Positions 49,577-59,289 of a stretch of 64,000 nt of DNA are shown here, in pieces; the first letter of the stretch is position 1, and every line of letters starts with the position of its first letter. The DNA lies in NCBI RefSeq assembly GCF_014647035.1, contig NZ_BMOK01000004.1, forward strand, positions 230,406 through 294,405, read 5' to 3'. Position numbers and translations under genes: made by a program. A model generated the notes under the pieces. The model did no database searches. It saw only the letters and a program-made list of their open reading frames with translations, and was not told where the DNA came from. The DNA is from Sporolactobacillus putidus (lineage in GTDB: Bacteria > Bacillota > Bacilli > Bacillales > Sporolactobacillaceae).

Positions 49577-49662
49577 ATAACTCTGTGACTTTCTTCCCAT
49601 AACTTTTTCTTTTCTATAGATAATTATATGATATAATGCTGTTAGTTTAATAAATTGAAGAG
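49577..49662 (+). promoter_or_regulatory. Diverged copy of the galU promoter region ahead of block 2
   Basis: Over about 85 bases this matches 37577-37662, including CTTCCCATA, TCTTTTCT and an extended -10 TGATATAAT at 49629-49637. The two -10 boxes are exactly 12,000 bases apart, which is coincidental. It would drive the following decayed genes and possibly block 2. Confidence 0.65.
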
Positions 49663-49741
49663 ATTGTTGAATTTTTTTGCCTAAGGCTGGAAAGAATCAT
49701 AATAAAATTTTTTTACCTATCACTTTGTTGAAAAACTGAAA

Positions 49742-50019
49742 GTGATTTCAACCTTTCCACTATCTGGCGCTATTCTCTTATTCCTGAAATCTTTTATTTT
49801 CTTGGTAAGAAGGAAAATAGCAGTAAATGCCGAGAGGTTAATTAAAGTCCAATTAACTTCTATGCCCAATCTCTTGAAAACAACTATAAAATTGAACCCA
49901 AAGAACCCTCGTATCACAAAAATTGGGCGGTTCTTGCGTAAAACTGTCTTGAAGAATTATCTCACTTGTAAGTGTTATTAAAAAGTGAAATGAGTCTGGT
50001 GGGTCCAAAACCAGTTCTT
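49742..50019 (+). pseudogene. Decayed initiating sugar transferase
   Basis: Fragments in more than one frame match the intact transferase at 38713: FPLSGAILLFLKSF against its membrane segment, then [32 protein letters not shown], and after a frame change KSEMSLVGPKPVL. The N-terminal part is missing and several stretches are deleted. It is AT-rich like the rest of block 2. Confidence 0.85.
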
Positions 50020-50075
50020 AAAATATGCACATTACAGTTGGAATTTTAATCGTTAACTGAATAGAAGTTTATGAG

Positions 50076-50132
50076 TTGATCATAATAACAGTGGTGGCTA
50101 CACACAAAAAATATAAAATGCTTACCATTTAG
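50076..50132 (+). pseudogene. Remnant of a DUF4422 gene start
   Basis: From TTG 50076 the frame reads LIIITVVATHKKYKMLTI and then a stop. It aligns with the start of the intact gene at 39479 (LNIKIVIATHKKYRM), including the TTG. It follows the decayed transferase, reproducing block 1 gene order. The 140 bases after it show nothing clear. Confidence 0.75.
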
Positions 50133-50273
50133 CTTGAAATTAAAAAAATTGATTGCTCTCAATGAAACATTAATTTTGGGTTAATGGAAAAAAGGATTCC
50201 ATGAAAAACAATTTTAGTTTTTGGGCGTAAGTTTACTTTTTTCGATCATTTAGTGAAAGCGTGAGATTTATTT

Positions 50274-51365
50274 ATGAAAAAGATTGCTTTTATCATGCCT
50301 CATGTAACTGGGAGAGGCGGCACTGAAAATGTAATGGGTATTGTCATAAAATCACTGAAACGAAGTGACTCCCCTTTTCAGCCGCATTTGTATATATTTG
50401 GTGGAAGCGAAAATAAAGAATGGCTAAAAGGGATTTCATTTACAGAAACAGTGTTTTCAAAAAACAGACTGATAAGGAATATTCAAAATGTGTTTACCAT
50501 TTTTATCTGTATGAGAAGGTTTCTTAAACGGGAGCAACCCGATATTGTTATTGCTACCCATTCAATCACGTGTTTTGTTTTATATTGGATTAGAAAGTTA
50601 ACAAAGGAAAATTATCCCATCGTTTCGTGGATTCATTTTTCTCTTAATGCAAAGAACGTAAAAAAAAATTTGTTACATTATGCAGATTATCATCTCGCCA
50701 TTTGTGAAGGAATAAAGTTAGAATTTAGTAAATTAGACATTTCAAAATCTAATGTTTATGTCGTTAACAATCCTGTCCATACTACTACGAGGGTAATAAA
50801 GCGGCCAAAAGATAAAGCAGTTTTTTTATATGTTGGCAGGATTGAGTATGAGGGTCAAAAAAGAATCAGAGATCTATTAGATGCTTTAGCAGGAGTAAGT
50901 GGAAAATGGCGCCTAGAGGTTATTGGGGAAGGTAATGATTTGCCTCTATGTAAAGAATATGCTGAAAAACTCAACTTAAACAATAAGATTATCTGGAAAG
51001 GTTGGATTAATCAGCCATGGGAAATAATTAAGGAGGCATCTGCCTTAATTCTGACGTCATCTTATGAAGGATTTGGAATGGTACTGGCTGAAGCGATAGC
51101 TAACGGTGTTTACTGTATCAGTTCGGATTGTAATGTAGGTCCAAGGGATATTATAAAAAAGAACATTAATGGACAATTATTTAAGCCAGGTGATTTAGAC
51201 CAGCTTCGTTTATTTTTACAGAGAATCGTTGATGGACAAATTTTACCAGATCCAATGGAGATAAAGAAATCAATTAATCAATTCTATATTGAACAATACT
51301 ATAAAAATTATGTTTTTTCATTAAACGATATTTGCAACAGATGGCATAATTCAGAAGGCGGCTAA
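50274..51365 (+). CDS. Family 4 glycosyltransferase (block 2)
   Basis: A 363-residue GT-B enzyme: FIMPHVTGRGGTENVMG start, SWIHFSLNAKNV, FLYVGRIEYEGQKRIRDLL and YEGFGMVLAEAIANGVYCISSDCNVGPRDII. Codons are markedly AT-rich compared with block 1. No strong ribosome-binding site precedes the ATG. It is the first intact gene after the decayed transferase genes. Confidence 0.9.
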   Translation: MKKIAFIMPHVTGRGGTENVMGIVIKSLKRSDSPFQPHLYIFGGSENKEWLKGISFTETVFSKNRLIRNIQNVFTIFICMRRFLKREQPDIVIATHSITCFVLYWIRKLTKENYPIVSWIHFSLNAKNVKKNLLHYADYHLAICEGIKLEFSKLDISKSNVYVVNNPVHTTTRVIKRPKDKAVFLYVGRIEYEGQKRIRDLLDALAGVSGKWRLEVIGEGNDLPLCKEYAEKLNLNNKIIWKGWINQPWEIIKEASALILTSSYEGFGMVLAEAIANGVYCISSDCNVGPRDIIKKNINGQLFKPGDLDQLRLFLQRIVDGQILPDPMEIKKSINQFYIEQYYKNYVFSLNDICNRWHNSEGG

Positions 51366-51435
51366 TTTCAATAAATTGTAAGAATAAATAAAAAATGAGA
51401 TTTGAATTTATAAACAAGAGAAAGAAGGTGAAAAA

Positions 51436-52509
51436 ATGAAAAAAGTTATCTTTGTGATATGGCATGTCTCGGGAAAAGGAGGAACAGAGACGGTATTAAG
51501 AACTGTCACTCAATTACTGCAACAAAAATGTGATCAGTACCAACCTCAAATTTACGTTTTGGGAGGAACGGAAGATAAGACATGGTTAGATAATATTAAA
51601 AGTGATAGTTCTCCTTTCATCAAGAATAAATTTGTTCGCGCCGTTCCCTATTTCTTCTGGCTTTCAAGCTATATAAAGCGAGAGAAGCCGGACATAGTTG
51701 TTGGGCTTAGCCCAATGATTTGTCAGATGCTCCATTTCATAAAAAAAATGAATATTGGAAACTTCCCTATTATCTCTTGGATGCATTTTTCATTGAATGC
51801 AAATCACATGAAAAAAGAATGGCTTCTAAAAGCTAATCATCATTTTGCCATCAGTACAGGAATTAAAGATCAATTGGAAAAGTTAGGAATATCTGATTCA
51901 AAAATACATACTATCTATAATCCGGTTCAAAGAATAAATGAAACTGTTCCACGTCCTTCGGAGGAAACTGTATTCTTGTATATTGGAAGAATAACTTTTG
52001 AGGGACAGAAAAGATTGAAAGATCTTCTCTCGGCACTAGCAATGATAAAAGGAAGATGGCGACTAGAAGTAATAGGAGACGGGGAAGATATCTCTTTATG
52101 CAAGCATTATGCAGAGCAGCTATCCATTAATCAACAAATTATTTGGCATGGGTGGCAACAGGATCCTTGGTTGATTGTAAGCGAAGCTACCGCATTAGTG
52201 CTCACCTCTTCCTATGAAGGATTTGGTATGGTATTGGCAGAGGCTATATCAAGAGGTATCTATTGTGTCAGTTCAGACTGTGAAGTTGGCCCAAACGATA
52301 TTATCGAGCCGGGAATCAACGGGATACTTTATGATGTTGGTGAATTGAATGTGTTACAAAGAATATTACAGGATATAGTAAATGGAAAAGCATTGCCAGA
52401 ACAGGAACGAATGAAGAAGACTTTAGAACGGTTTTATTTAGAGAACTATAAGGACAACTTTATTAGCGCATTGAATACCGTTGTTAACAGTTACAGGTAT
52501 CAAAATTGA
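51436..52509 (+). CDS. Family 4 glycosyltransferase (block 2)
   Basis: A 357-residue GT-B enzyme, close to the previous one: FVIWHVSGKGGTETVLR, SWMHFSLNANHMKK, FLYIGRITFEGQKRLKDLL and YEGFGMVLAEAISRGIYCVSSDCEVGPNDII. GAAGGTG precedes the ATG. AT-rich. The two adjacent GT4 genes probably arose by duplication and may add successive residues. Confidence 0.9.
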   Translation: MKKVIFVIWHVSGKGGTETVLRTVTQLLQQKCDQYQPQIYVLGGTEDKTWLDNIKSDSSPFIKNKFVRAVPYFFWLSSYIKREKPDIVVGLSPMICQMLHFIKKMNIGNFPIISWMHFSLNANHMKKEWLLKANHHFAISTGIKDQLEKLGISDSKIHTIYNPVQRINETVPRPSEETVFLYIGRITFEGQKRLKDLLSALAMIKGRWRLEVIGDGEDISLCKHYAEQLSINQQIIWHGWQQDPWLIVSEATALVLTSSYEGFGMVLAEAISRGIYCVSSDCEVGPNDIIEPGINGILYDVGELNVLQRILQDIVNGKALPEQERMKKTLERFYLENYKDNFISALNTVVNSYRYQN

Positions 52510-52548
52510 TCGAATACTTTAATACATCAAAGGGTTGTTAAAAAATAT

Positions 52549-53550
52549 ATGATAAATATTAAAGTCAGTGTTATTATACCTGTATATAATAGTGAGAAAT
52601 TTTTAAGAAAATGCTTAGATAGTGTAGTAAATCAAACATTGAATGATATTGAAATTATTGTAGTAAATGATGGTTCGACAGACAAAAGCTTGTGCATTTT
52701 AAACGAGTATGCTAAAAGATATAATAATATCATGCTCATTAATCAAAAGAATTCAGGGCAAGGTCTAGCAAGAAATCGTGCTATAGACATTGCGCGTGGG
52801 GAGTATCTTGCATTTGTAGATAGTGATGACTACATTGAACACAATATGTTGCAAATTTTATATAAGGAAGCAGAGACTGGTAAAATCGATGTTGTAATAT
52901 GCAACTGGAATGGGGTTGATACAGACGGAAATGTGTTAAAAGTATATGACCATCCTGATTATGATCATAAAATTTTTGACAGAAAAGCGATAATCAAAGA
53001 GTTCTTAACGAACAAAAACGCTTTAGTTGAAGGCTTTTCATGGAACAAACTGATTCGAAGAAACCTATTTATTAATTATGGTGTTCGGTATCCGAATATT
53101 CGCTATGAAGATATACCCGCGATGTTTAGGATATTGACAAAAGTTAAAAAATGCAAGTATATTAATAAAAATTTGTATCATTACGTTCACCATAGCAATT
53201 CAACAGTACATTTTAAACAGACCAACAGTACAAAAGACTTTATACGTGCAATTGAAATGGTAAAAGATACTTTGAATGAAGAGCATCTGGAATCTGAATT
53301 TGAAAAAGAGTATTTCATTTATTATGGAACAAATTTGCTCAGGGAATATTATCGATCCCAGAAACTAATGAGATCTTCAAAGGAATTAAAAAGACATTTT
53401 AAAGTACTGTTAAAGAAAATGACATTGAAAAAATGTTTGATATATACAAGAGGCGAAGACTTTGAGCTTATTTGCAGAGTCATACTCTACAAACTAGGTT
53501 TACTCCGCCCTTTTTTATTTATCTATCATAAATTAAAGTCATCTCTTTAA
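52549..53550 (+). CDS. Family 2 glycosyltransferase, paralogue of 42485
   Basis: A 333-residue GT-A enzyme aligning end to end with the block 1 gene: VSVIIPVYNSEKFLRKCLDSVV, VNDGSTDKS, FVDSDDYIEHN, EGFSWNKLIRRNLF and YEDIPAMFRILTK. AT-rich codons. It follows the GT4 pair by 40 bases with AAGGG upstream of the ATG. Confidence 0.9.
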   Translation: MINIKVSVIIPVYNSEKFLRKCLDSVVNQTLNDIEIIVVNDGSTDKSLCILNEYAKRYNNIMLINQKNSGQGLARNRAIDIARGEYLAFVDSDDYIEHNMLQILYKEAETGKIDVVICNWNGVDTDGNVLKVYDHPDYDHKIFDRKAIIKEFLTNKNALVEGFSWNKLIRRNLFINYGVRYPNIRYEDIPAMFRILTKVKKCKYINKNLYHYVHHSNSTVHFKQTNSTKDFIRAIEMVKDTLNEEHLESEFEKEYFIYYGTNLLREYYRSQKLMRSSKELKRHFKVLLKKMTLKKCLIYTRGEDFELICRVILYKLGLLRPFLFIYHKLKSSL

Positions 53551-53657
53551 TAACAAAGAATGGTCATAAGATCAGCAATAATTTATCGATAGAAGATAAT
53601 AAATTTTTGAAAAAAAGGATAATATGTATTTGGTATCCATTATTGAGAGGTATAAAA

Positions 53658-54827
53658 ATGAACCAACTTCGCTTATTACAGCCGCTATTTCTAAAAGCAT
53701 CCTATTTTCTGATCCTTTTTTATTCATTTTGGGGTTTGACTACTACGGGTAATAAGACAGTACTGCTTAAAGCTGTCTTCCTCTTGGGGATGCTTTTATT
53801 AGTTCTGGGGTTTTTATTAAATAAAAAATTCAGGACACCACGAATTGAAACCCTATCTATTATTGCAATCTTGGTCATAGCTAATTTCTTTTATTATATG
53901 TTTGTTGTCAGCAAGGGAGGTACGAGTTTTGATTACGTCCTGTTGTATACTGTTTTATACTTAATTGCATTAAGCAGTATACAGATTACAGATTTAATTA
54001 AGCTCTCTTTTTACACTAAAATAATAATGGCGATTCTCGTTATTATTCTTACTAAGTTTCATCTCATACAGAACTTAGTGATGTATAGAGGAACAACGAT
54101 TAGACAATCTCTCGGTTTTTATCATCCAAATGATTTAGGAATAGTTGTTTTTTGCCTAACATTGGAATGTTTATACCTTTACCTTAAAAAAATAAATTGG
54201 ATAGGATTTTCTTTAATTACAGCGGTGAACATACTGATATATTACGTAACGCTTTCACGCACCTCATTTATTTGTTCACTTTTAATCATTGCTTTTGCAT
54301 TACTTTATAAATATACAGACATACTGAAAACAAATTATGTCAAGCGTATTTTGCTTGGAGCCATTCCTCTCATGTTTGTTTTGGGAGCAGCACTTCCCTA
54401 TTTCTTTAATAAGAACATAAAATTCTTTACTACACTTGATAACGTAATGACAGGTCGATTTAGCATGGGTCATTATTATATTAATAAATATGGTATTAGT
54501 CTATTCGGGCATCCTATTGCTAATATCATTTATTTAAAAAAGATTGGCCCGTATTTGATTTATCAATTAGTAGATTCAGCTTACATCAGAATATTGTTGC
54601 AATATGGACTAGTTGTTTACTTAATTATATTCATTGCCCTGTTTTTTAGATGTCTTCAATTAGCAAGTAAAAACTTGGTCTTTGAATTATGTATCATTGT
54701 TTCTATTTTAGTGTGTTCTTTCTTTGAGAGAACGACTTATAACGTGTTCATTTTCTCAACGTTATTAGTGCTTTTTATTAATACTGAAACATTGCAGTCT
54801 AATAATAATACAAGTGGAATCAATTGA
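53658..54827 (+). CDS. Wzy-like polymerase, paralogue of 43548
   Basis: A 389-residue multi-helix membrane protein with SLGFYHPNDLGIVVFCLTLE and the loop GRFSMGHYYINKYGISLFGHP that matches its block 1 paralogue. ATG 53658 is taken after GAGAGG, because the paralogues align from there; the frame opens 17 codons earlier. A second polymerase in one locus suggests two distinct repeat units or a redundant ancestor. Confidence 0.8.
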   Translation: MNQLRLLQPLFLKASYFLILFYSFWGLTTTGNKTVLLKAVFLLGMLLLVLGFLLNKKFRTPRIETLSIIAILVIANFFYYMFVVSKGGTSFDYVLLYTVLYLIALSSIQITDLIKLSFYTKIIMAILVIILTKFHLIQNLVMYRGTTIRQSLGFYHPNDLGIVVFCLTLECLYLYLKKINWIGFSLITAVNILIYYVTLSRTSFICSLLIIAFALLYKYTDILKTNYVKRILLGAIPLMFVLGAALPYFFNKNIKFFTTLDNVMTGRFSMGHYYINKYGISLFGHPIANIIYLKKIGPYLIYQLVDSAYIRILLQYGLVVYLIIFIALFFRCLQLASKNLVFELCIIVSILVCSFFERTTYNVFIFSTLLVLFINTETLQSNNNTSGIN

Positions 54828-54953
54828 TAAACCCGGTTTTTTTATATTGATAGAGTAGAATTGAGTTGCTAAACAAACAAGTTGCATTTGTTGCCGGCTT
54901 ATTGACTGGTATTTTAAATGTAATATTAACGCTTATAACAAGGAGACAGCTCT

Positions 54954-56030
54954 GTGAAAAAGATAATAATTGTAACACAGTATCTTTCTGGTTTAGGTGG
55001 AACGGAAACGGTTCTTCGAAATGCAGTCATGCAAATAAATAAACGATCAGATGTGTACAAGGCCCAATTGTATTTACTAGGGGGATCTGGTGATACTGAA
55101 TGGTTAACAGGTCTACCCTTCGATACTTATACTTCTGATCTGAATAACAGGTTGTTCAGAGTTTACAATAAATTTCACGCGCTTTATCAGTATTTAAAAA
55201 AAGAACAACCCAGTATCGTCATAAGTATTGATACGAAACTAATCAGAGGTTGTTTTATTTGCAGAAAATTTCTCAAGAAAAAATTTCCCATTATTTCGTG
55301 GATGCATTTTTCCCTGTTCCATGAGCCGCTTGTCGATGTGAAATTGCTGCCATATGCAGACTTTCATTTTTGTATTAGCTCAGGTATAGCTAAACAAATG
55401 GAATCTTTGGGAATCACTCCTTCAACTTTATATACTATCTACAATCCAGTTTCTTGCACGAGCAGCATAATCACACGTCCAGAAGGTAAAGTGAATTTTA
55501 TTTATATTGGTCGTATTTGGTTTGAGAAACAAAAAAGGATGAAAGACTTATTAACGGCACTTTCAAAAGTAAGTGGAAATTGGCAATTAAATGTTTATGG
55601 TGATGGTGAAGATTCCATAGTTTGTAAAGAATTTGCTAAGCAGGTTGGCATTCAGGATAAAATTATCTGGCATGGATGGGTCAAAGATGCGTGGAGTGAT
55701 ATTAATCAGGCGACCGCCCTGCTTCTGACATCCGCTTACGAAGGATTTCCAATGGTATTAGCAGAGGCAATATCCCGTGGAGTTTATTGTATCAGCTCGG
55801 ATTGTGAAACAGGTCCGAGTGAACTGATCAAACAGAATGTCAATGGTGAGCTATTCCAGCCGGGAGATTTATCAAGCCTGCAGAAGATCTTACAGGATAT
55901 GGTCACTGGGGAGAAAACTTTGCCTGATCAAAAAAAGATTAAAGATTCTATAGAATTTTTGTATGCTGACCATTATTATCATCGCTTGTTATCGGTCATT
56001 GATGAAATTATTGAAAATTGGAACTTCTAA
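54954..56030 (+). CDS. Family 4 glycosyltransferase, paralogue of 46039
   Basis: A 358-residue GT-B enzyme strongly alike the block 1 gene (QYLSGLGGTETV, ISIDTKLIRGCFICRK, SWMHFSLFHEP, LLPYADFHFCISSG). Its EX7E region reads YEGFPMVLAEAISRG, with Pro where the other four copies have Gly. GTG start after AAGGAGAC. Same relative position (after the polymerase) as in block 1, except that glf is absent here. Confidence 0.9.
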   Translation: MKKIIIVTQYLSGLGGTETVLRNAVMQINKRSDVYKAQLYLLGGSGDTEWLTGLPFDTYTSDLNNRLFRVYNKFHALYQYLKKEQPSIVISIDTKLIRGCFICRKFLKKKFPIISWMHFSLFHEPLVDVKLLPYADFHFCISSGIAKQMESLGITPSTLYTIYNPVSCTSSIITRPEGKVNFIYIGRIWFEKQKRMKDLLTALSKVSGNWQLNVYGDGEDSIVCKEFAKQVGIQDKIIWHGWVKDAWSDINQATALLLTSAYEGFPMVLAEAISRGVYCISSDCETGPSELIKQNVNGELFQPGDLSSLQKILQDMVTGEKTLPDQKKIKDSIEFLYADHYYHRLLSVIDEIIENWNF

Positions 56031-56121
56031 ATTTTTTTTATAAACGAGCGTTTTCAAAGTTTATTTAAATTCAATCTTTGATACATGATTAAGAGTTTAG
56101 TCTCAGTTAGAAGGTGTTTAA

Positions 56122-56631
56122 TTGAAATCTTTATTATATGAGCTTAAAATCAATAGCAAAATTAGTGGTTTATTTATTATAACTTATCGATTTGGCAATT
56201 TTGTATATTATAAAGTGAAAGTTCCTCTGGTCCGACAACTGTTGATGATGATTTATTATATCTTAGATTTTTTTATTATGAGGTTACTAGGGAATTCCGA
56301 AATTCGCGCAAAATGTAAAATTGGAACGGGCCTGAGAATTGATCATCCATATGGTATTATTATACACAATGATGCTACAATTGGAAAAAATGCCATTATT
56401 AGGCACCAAGTAACAATTGGATGGAGCTACTCCCGTAAGAATGGCCATGGTGTTCCTGTCATAGCCGATAATGTTGAAATTGGTGCAGGCGCAAAGATAA
56501 TTGGTAATATTCACTTAGGCAATAATGTGAAGGTTGGCGCTAACGCTGTAGTCGTCAATGATGTAGCAGATTACGAAACTGTGGTTGGTATTCCTGCTCA
56601 ACCTTTGCCTTCCAAAATCAATCTGGATTAA
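56122..56631 (+). CDS. Serine acetyltransferase-like hexapeptide acyltransferase
   Basis: A 169-residue left-handed beta-helix protein. The hexapeptide region reads GTGLRIDHPYGIIIHNDATIGKN, HQVTIGWSY, and then ADNVEIGAGAKIIGNIHLGNNVKVGANAVVV, ending VGIPAQPL. Short CysE-like members in polysaccharide loci usually acetylate sugars. The N-terminal 50 residues are hydrophobic-rich, perhaps a membrane-facing helix. TTG start after AAGGTG. Last gene of AT-rich block 2. Confidence 0.88.
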   Translation: MKSLLYELKINSKISGLFIITYRFGNFVYYKVKVPLVRQLLMMIYYILDFFIMRLLGNSEIRAKCKIGTGLRIDHPYGIIIHNDATIGKNAIIRHQVTIGWSYSRKNGHGVPVIADNVEIGAGAKIIGNIHLGNNVKVGANAVVVNDVADYETVVGIPAQPLPSKINLD

Positions 56632-57087
56632 AAAAGTGCAATGATTTAAATTAAAAATAAAAAATACCACACCTAAAAACCTTAAGTGAATTACTGCGAT
56701 TTACTGTCCAGATCCCTCTACTATTTGGTAATAATTTAAAAATTTATCATTCTCATATCATAAATGACTACACTTTAAAATAACGCATTCCTAAAATAAA
56801 TGAAAAATTACTTATTAACCTTTTTTTCACTCCAAATAGATAGTACAATCGTGTTGTGTACTTGAATATTCTTTTTGGACGCACTTATAAAATTACTAAG
56901 GAGGGATGCTGCAACTTAATAGAAATATGTGTGGTCGATTATTAGGGAAACTTGCTTGTATGTCATTGGGAATGAGCAATTAAAGGTTGAAAATTCTGTG
57001 CTTTGTAACGATCTGTCCATTGAAAAATTAAGCTACGGAGGATTTAGTTGATGTAAAGATAATCTTTAGTATGTTAGGAAGTGTAGA
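56632..57087. other. AT-rich intergenic region before the lysozyme gene
   Basis: About 455 bases without a gene. It contains AAGGAGGGATGCTGCAAC near 56898, where a very short frame could start, but nothing recognisable follows. Promoter boxes were not assigned. Confidence 0.35.
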
Positions 57088-59226
57088 ATGCTTTACATAA
57101 AATGTATTAAATTTACAATGATAGTTTCATTTACTTTCCTCCTTATTGCTGCTCTAACTTTTTTACTATCTCAACATGCACTTGCCGCTGTTTCTGGAAC
57201 GTCAGTTAATGAAATAGGCCAAATCAGCGCGTCAAATAGTGACGGGGTTTGGGGCGGTCCATTCCTTGGGTTAAGCACTCCTTATGTAGCACCGGCAACC
57301 AAATACAATGGTCAACAAGTACAGATTGTTCAAGAGGCACAGACAAGCTACGGCACGTACGAACAATTCGCGATCAATGGACAGACCGTAGGGTGGCTGG
57401 ATAAAAGAGCATTCAGCACAATCGGACAAGTCAATTACAACAATTCGGTCAATGAAGTTGGTCAAATCAGTGCGGCAAGCAGCGATGGAATTTGGGGAGC
57501 TCCGTTTCTTGGATTAAGCACCCCGTATGTAGCACCGGCGGCCAAGTACAATGGTGAGCAGGTTCAAATTGTTCGAGAGGCCCAGACAAACATCGGAACG
57601 TATGAACAATTTGCGATCAATGGACAGACCGTAGGGTGGCTGGATAAAAGAGCATTCAGCACAATCGGGCAGATTAATTACAATAACCCGGTCAATGAAG
57701 TTGGTCAAATCAGTGCGGCAAGCAGCGATGGAATTTGGAGTGATCCGTTCCTCGGGTTAAGCACCCCGTATGTAGCATCAGCAACTAAGTACAATGGTCA
57801 GCAGGTACAGATTGTTCGAGAGGCCCAGACAAACTGTGGAACGTATGAACAATTTGCGATCAATGGTCAAACCGTGGGGTGGCTGGATAAAAGAGCATTC
57901 AGTTCGATTGGCCAGACCTATTACAACAATGCGGTGAATGAGAGTGGGGTTGTGGGAGCGACAAGTAGCGATGGGATTTGGACCGACCCATATGTGGGCG
58001 GAGGGACATCATACGTCGCACCCGGAAGCAAATATAATGGCCAGTTGGTACAGATTGTTCGGGAAGCAAGAACCGTATACGGAACGTATGAACAGTTCAC
58101 CATCGATGGTCAGACAACAGGGTGGCTGGATAAAAGAGCTTTTAGTGTTATCGGGCAAATCAATTACAACAATTCAGTGAACGATATTAGCACAATTAAC
58201 GCAGCCAGTTCCGATGGAATATGGGGTCAACCCTATCTGGGAGAAGGTACGTCGTATGTAGCCCCAGGCTCCAGGTATAATGGTCAGAACGTACAGATCA
58301 TCCGGGAAGCACAAACACCCAATGGGACGTATGAACAGTTCACACTTAATGGCCAAACTATAGGCTGGTTGGACAAGAGGGCGTTTGGTGATGCAATTTT
58401 ATCTCAAAATGCATTTAATAATACTGTACCTGAACAGATTAACGCACTACCGAGCGACGGAGTGTGGACCAAGCCATATTCTGTGGCGGGAGTTCAATAT
58501 GTGACTTCAGGTACAACGTATAACGGACAGTTTGTCAATATTCTTAATGAAGCTCAAACCCAACATGGGACTTATTATCAATTTGCAATCAATGGTCAGA
58601 CAATCGGGTGGTTGGATAAGGCGGCTTTCAGAACTAACACAGTTGTAAAATCAGGTATTGATGTAAGTAGCTGGCAGGGTTCAATTGACTTCTCAACTGT
58701 AAAACAGGCCGGTATAAGCTTCGTTATTGCAAAAGCAACACAGGGTAGTACTTACGTGAATAATTATTTTTTAAATGACATTAATGCAGCTTTTTCGGTT
58801 GGGTTAGTAACCAATGCCTATCACTATTTTACTTCACCAGATAGTATTCCGGGTGCGGTAAGCGAAGCGGACTTTTTTGCATCACAGATAAAACAGGCTA
58901 ATGTTGATGGATATGCGTTTGTTGATGTTGAAGTAACAAATGGAGCAAGCCGAGACACCATCACAAGTAGTGTTAGCGCATTTCTGAACCAATTGAAACA
59001 AGATGGCATTTCAAAACTCGGTGTATACGCTAGTTATGACTTCTTTAAAAATAATTTAAATCTGGCTCAGCTTCAAAATACTTTTCCGGGTTTACTCATC
59101 TGGACAGCAGAATACGGCCCGAATTTGGATATGAACGCTGATATTTGGCAGTTCTCGAGTACTGGCCAAGTGAATGGTATACAGGGGAATGTTGATATGA
59201 ATTATTCTTTCACCAACAGATTCTAA
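57088..59226 (+). CDS. Secreted GH25 lysozyme with six SH3/GW-like repeats
   Basis: A 712-residue exported protein. The signal peptide (about residues 1-33) ends in HALAAV. Six repeats of about 81 residues follow (VNE.GQI.A..SDGIW..PFLG..TPYVAP..KYNGQ.VQI..EAQT..GTYEQFAINGQT.GWLDKRAF), like GW/SH3-type wall-binding modules. Residues about 520-712 are a GH25 muramidase with Asp525 in SGIDVSSWQG and FVDVEV as the acidic pair. The family cleaves the MurNAc-GlcNAc bond. It may release polymer, remodel wall or attack rivals. Moderate GC, unlike block 2. Confidence 0.93.
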   Translation: MLYIKCIKFTMIVSFTFLLIAALTFLLSQHALAAVSGTSVNEIGQISASNSDGVWGGPFLGLSTPYVAPATKYNGQQVQIVQEAQTSYGTYEQFAINGQTVGWLDKRAFSTIGQVNYNNSVNEVGQISAASSDGIWGAPFLGLSTPYVAPAAKYNGEQVQIVREAQTNIGTYEQFAINGQTVGWLDKRAFSTIGQINYNNPVNEVGQISAASSDGIWSDPFLGLSTPYVASATKYNGQQVQIVREAQTNCGTYEQFAINGQTVGWLDKRAFSSIGQTYYNNAVNESGVVGATSSDGIWTDPYVGGGTSYVAPGSKYNGQLVQIVREARTVYGTYEQFTIDGQTTGWLDKRAFSVIGQINYNNSVNDISTINAASSDGIWGQPYLGEGTSYVAPGSRYNGQNVQIIREAQTPNGTYEQFTLNGQTIGWLDKRAFGDAILSQNAFNNTVPEQINALPSDGVWTKPYSVAGVQYVTSGTTYNGQFVNILNEAQTQHGTYYQFAINGQTIGWLDKAAFRTNTVVKSGIDVSSWQGSIDFSTVKQAGISFVIAKATQGSTYVNNYFLNDINAAFSVGLVTNAYHYFTSPDSIPGAVSEADFFASQIKQANVDGYAFVDVEVTNGASRDTITSSVSAFLNQLKQDGISKLGVYASYDFFKNNLNLAQLQNTFPGLLIWTAEYGPNLDMNADIWQFSSTGQVNGIQGNVDMNYSFTNRF
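57205..58641 (+). repeat. 243-bp in-frame tandem repeats in the lysozyme gene
   Basis: Copies start at 57205, 57448, 57691, 57934, 58177 and 58426. The first five are spaced exactly 243 bases (81 codons); the sixth follows six extra codons. Copies 1-3 are nearly identical in long stretches, indicating recent duplication or conversion. Confidence 0.9.
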
Positions 59227-59250
59227 ATCTAAACAATATATAATAATTTA

Positions 59251-59289
59251 AAAACGGAGTGAGGGGTCTAATTTTCACTTCGTTTTTTT
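59251..59289 (+). terminator. Terminator after the lysozyme gene
   Basis: AAAACGGAGTG / CACTTCGTTTT (one G:T pair) followed by further T residues, 25 bases after the stop. The 390 bases from here to 59681 contain no gene I can support. Confidence 0.88.

Noticed and set aside
37632..49637. Meaning in the exact 12,000-base distance between the two extended -10 boxes
   Set aside because: The intervening blocks differ in content and have indels, so the round number is chance.
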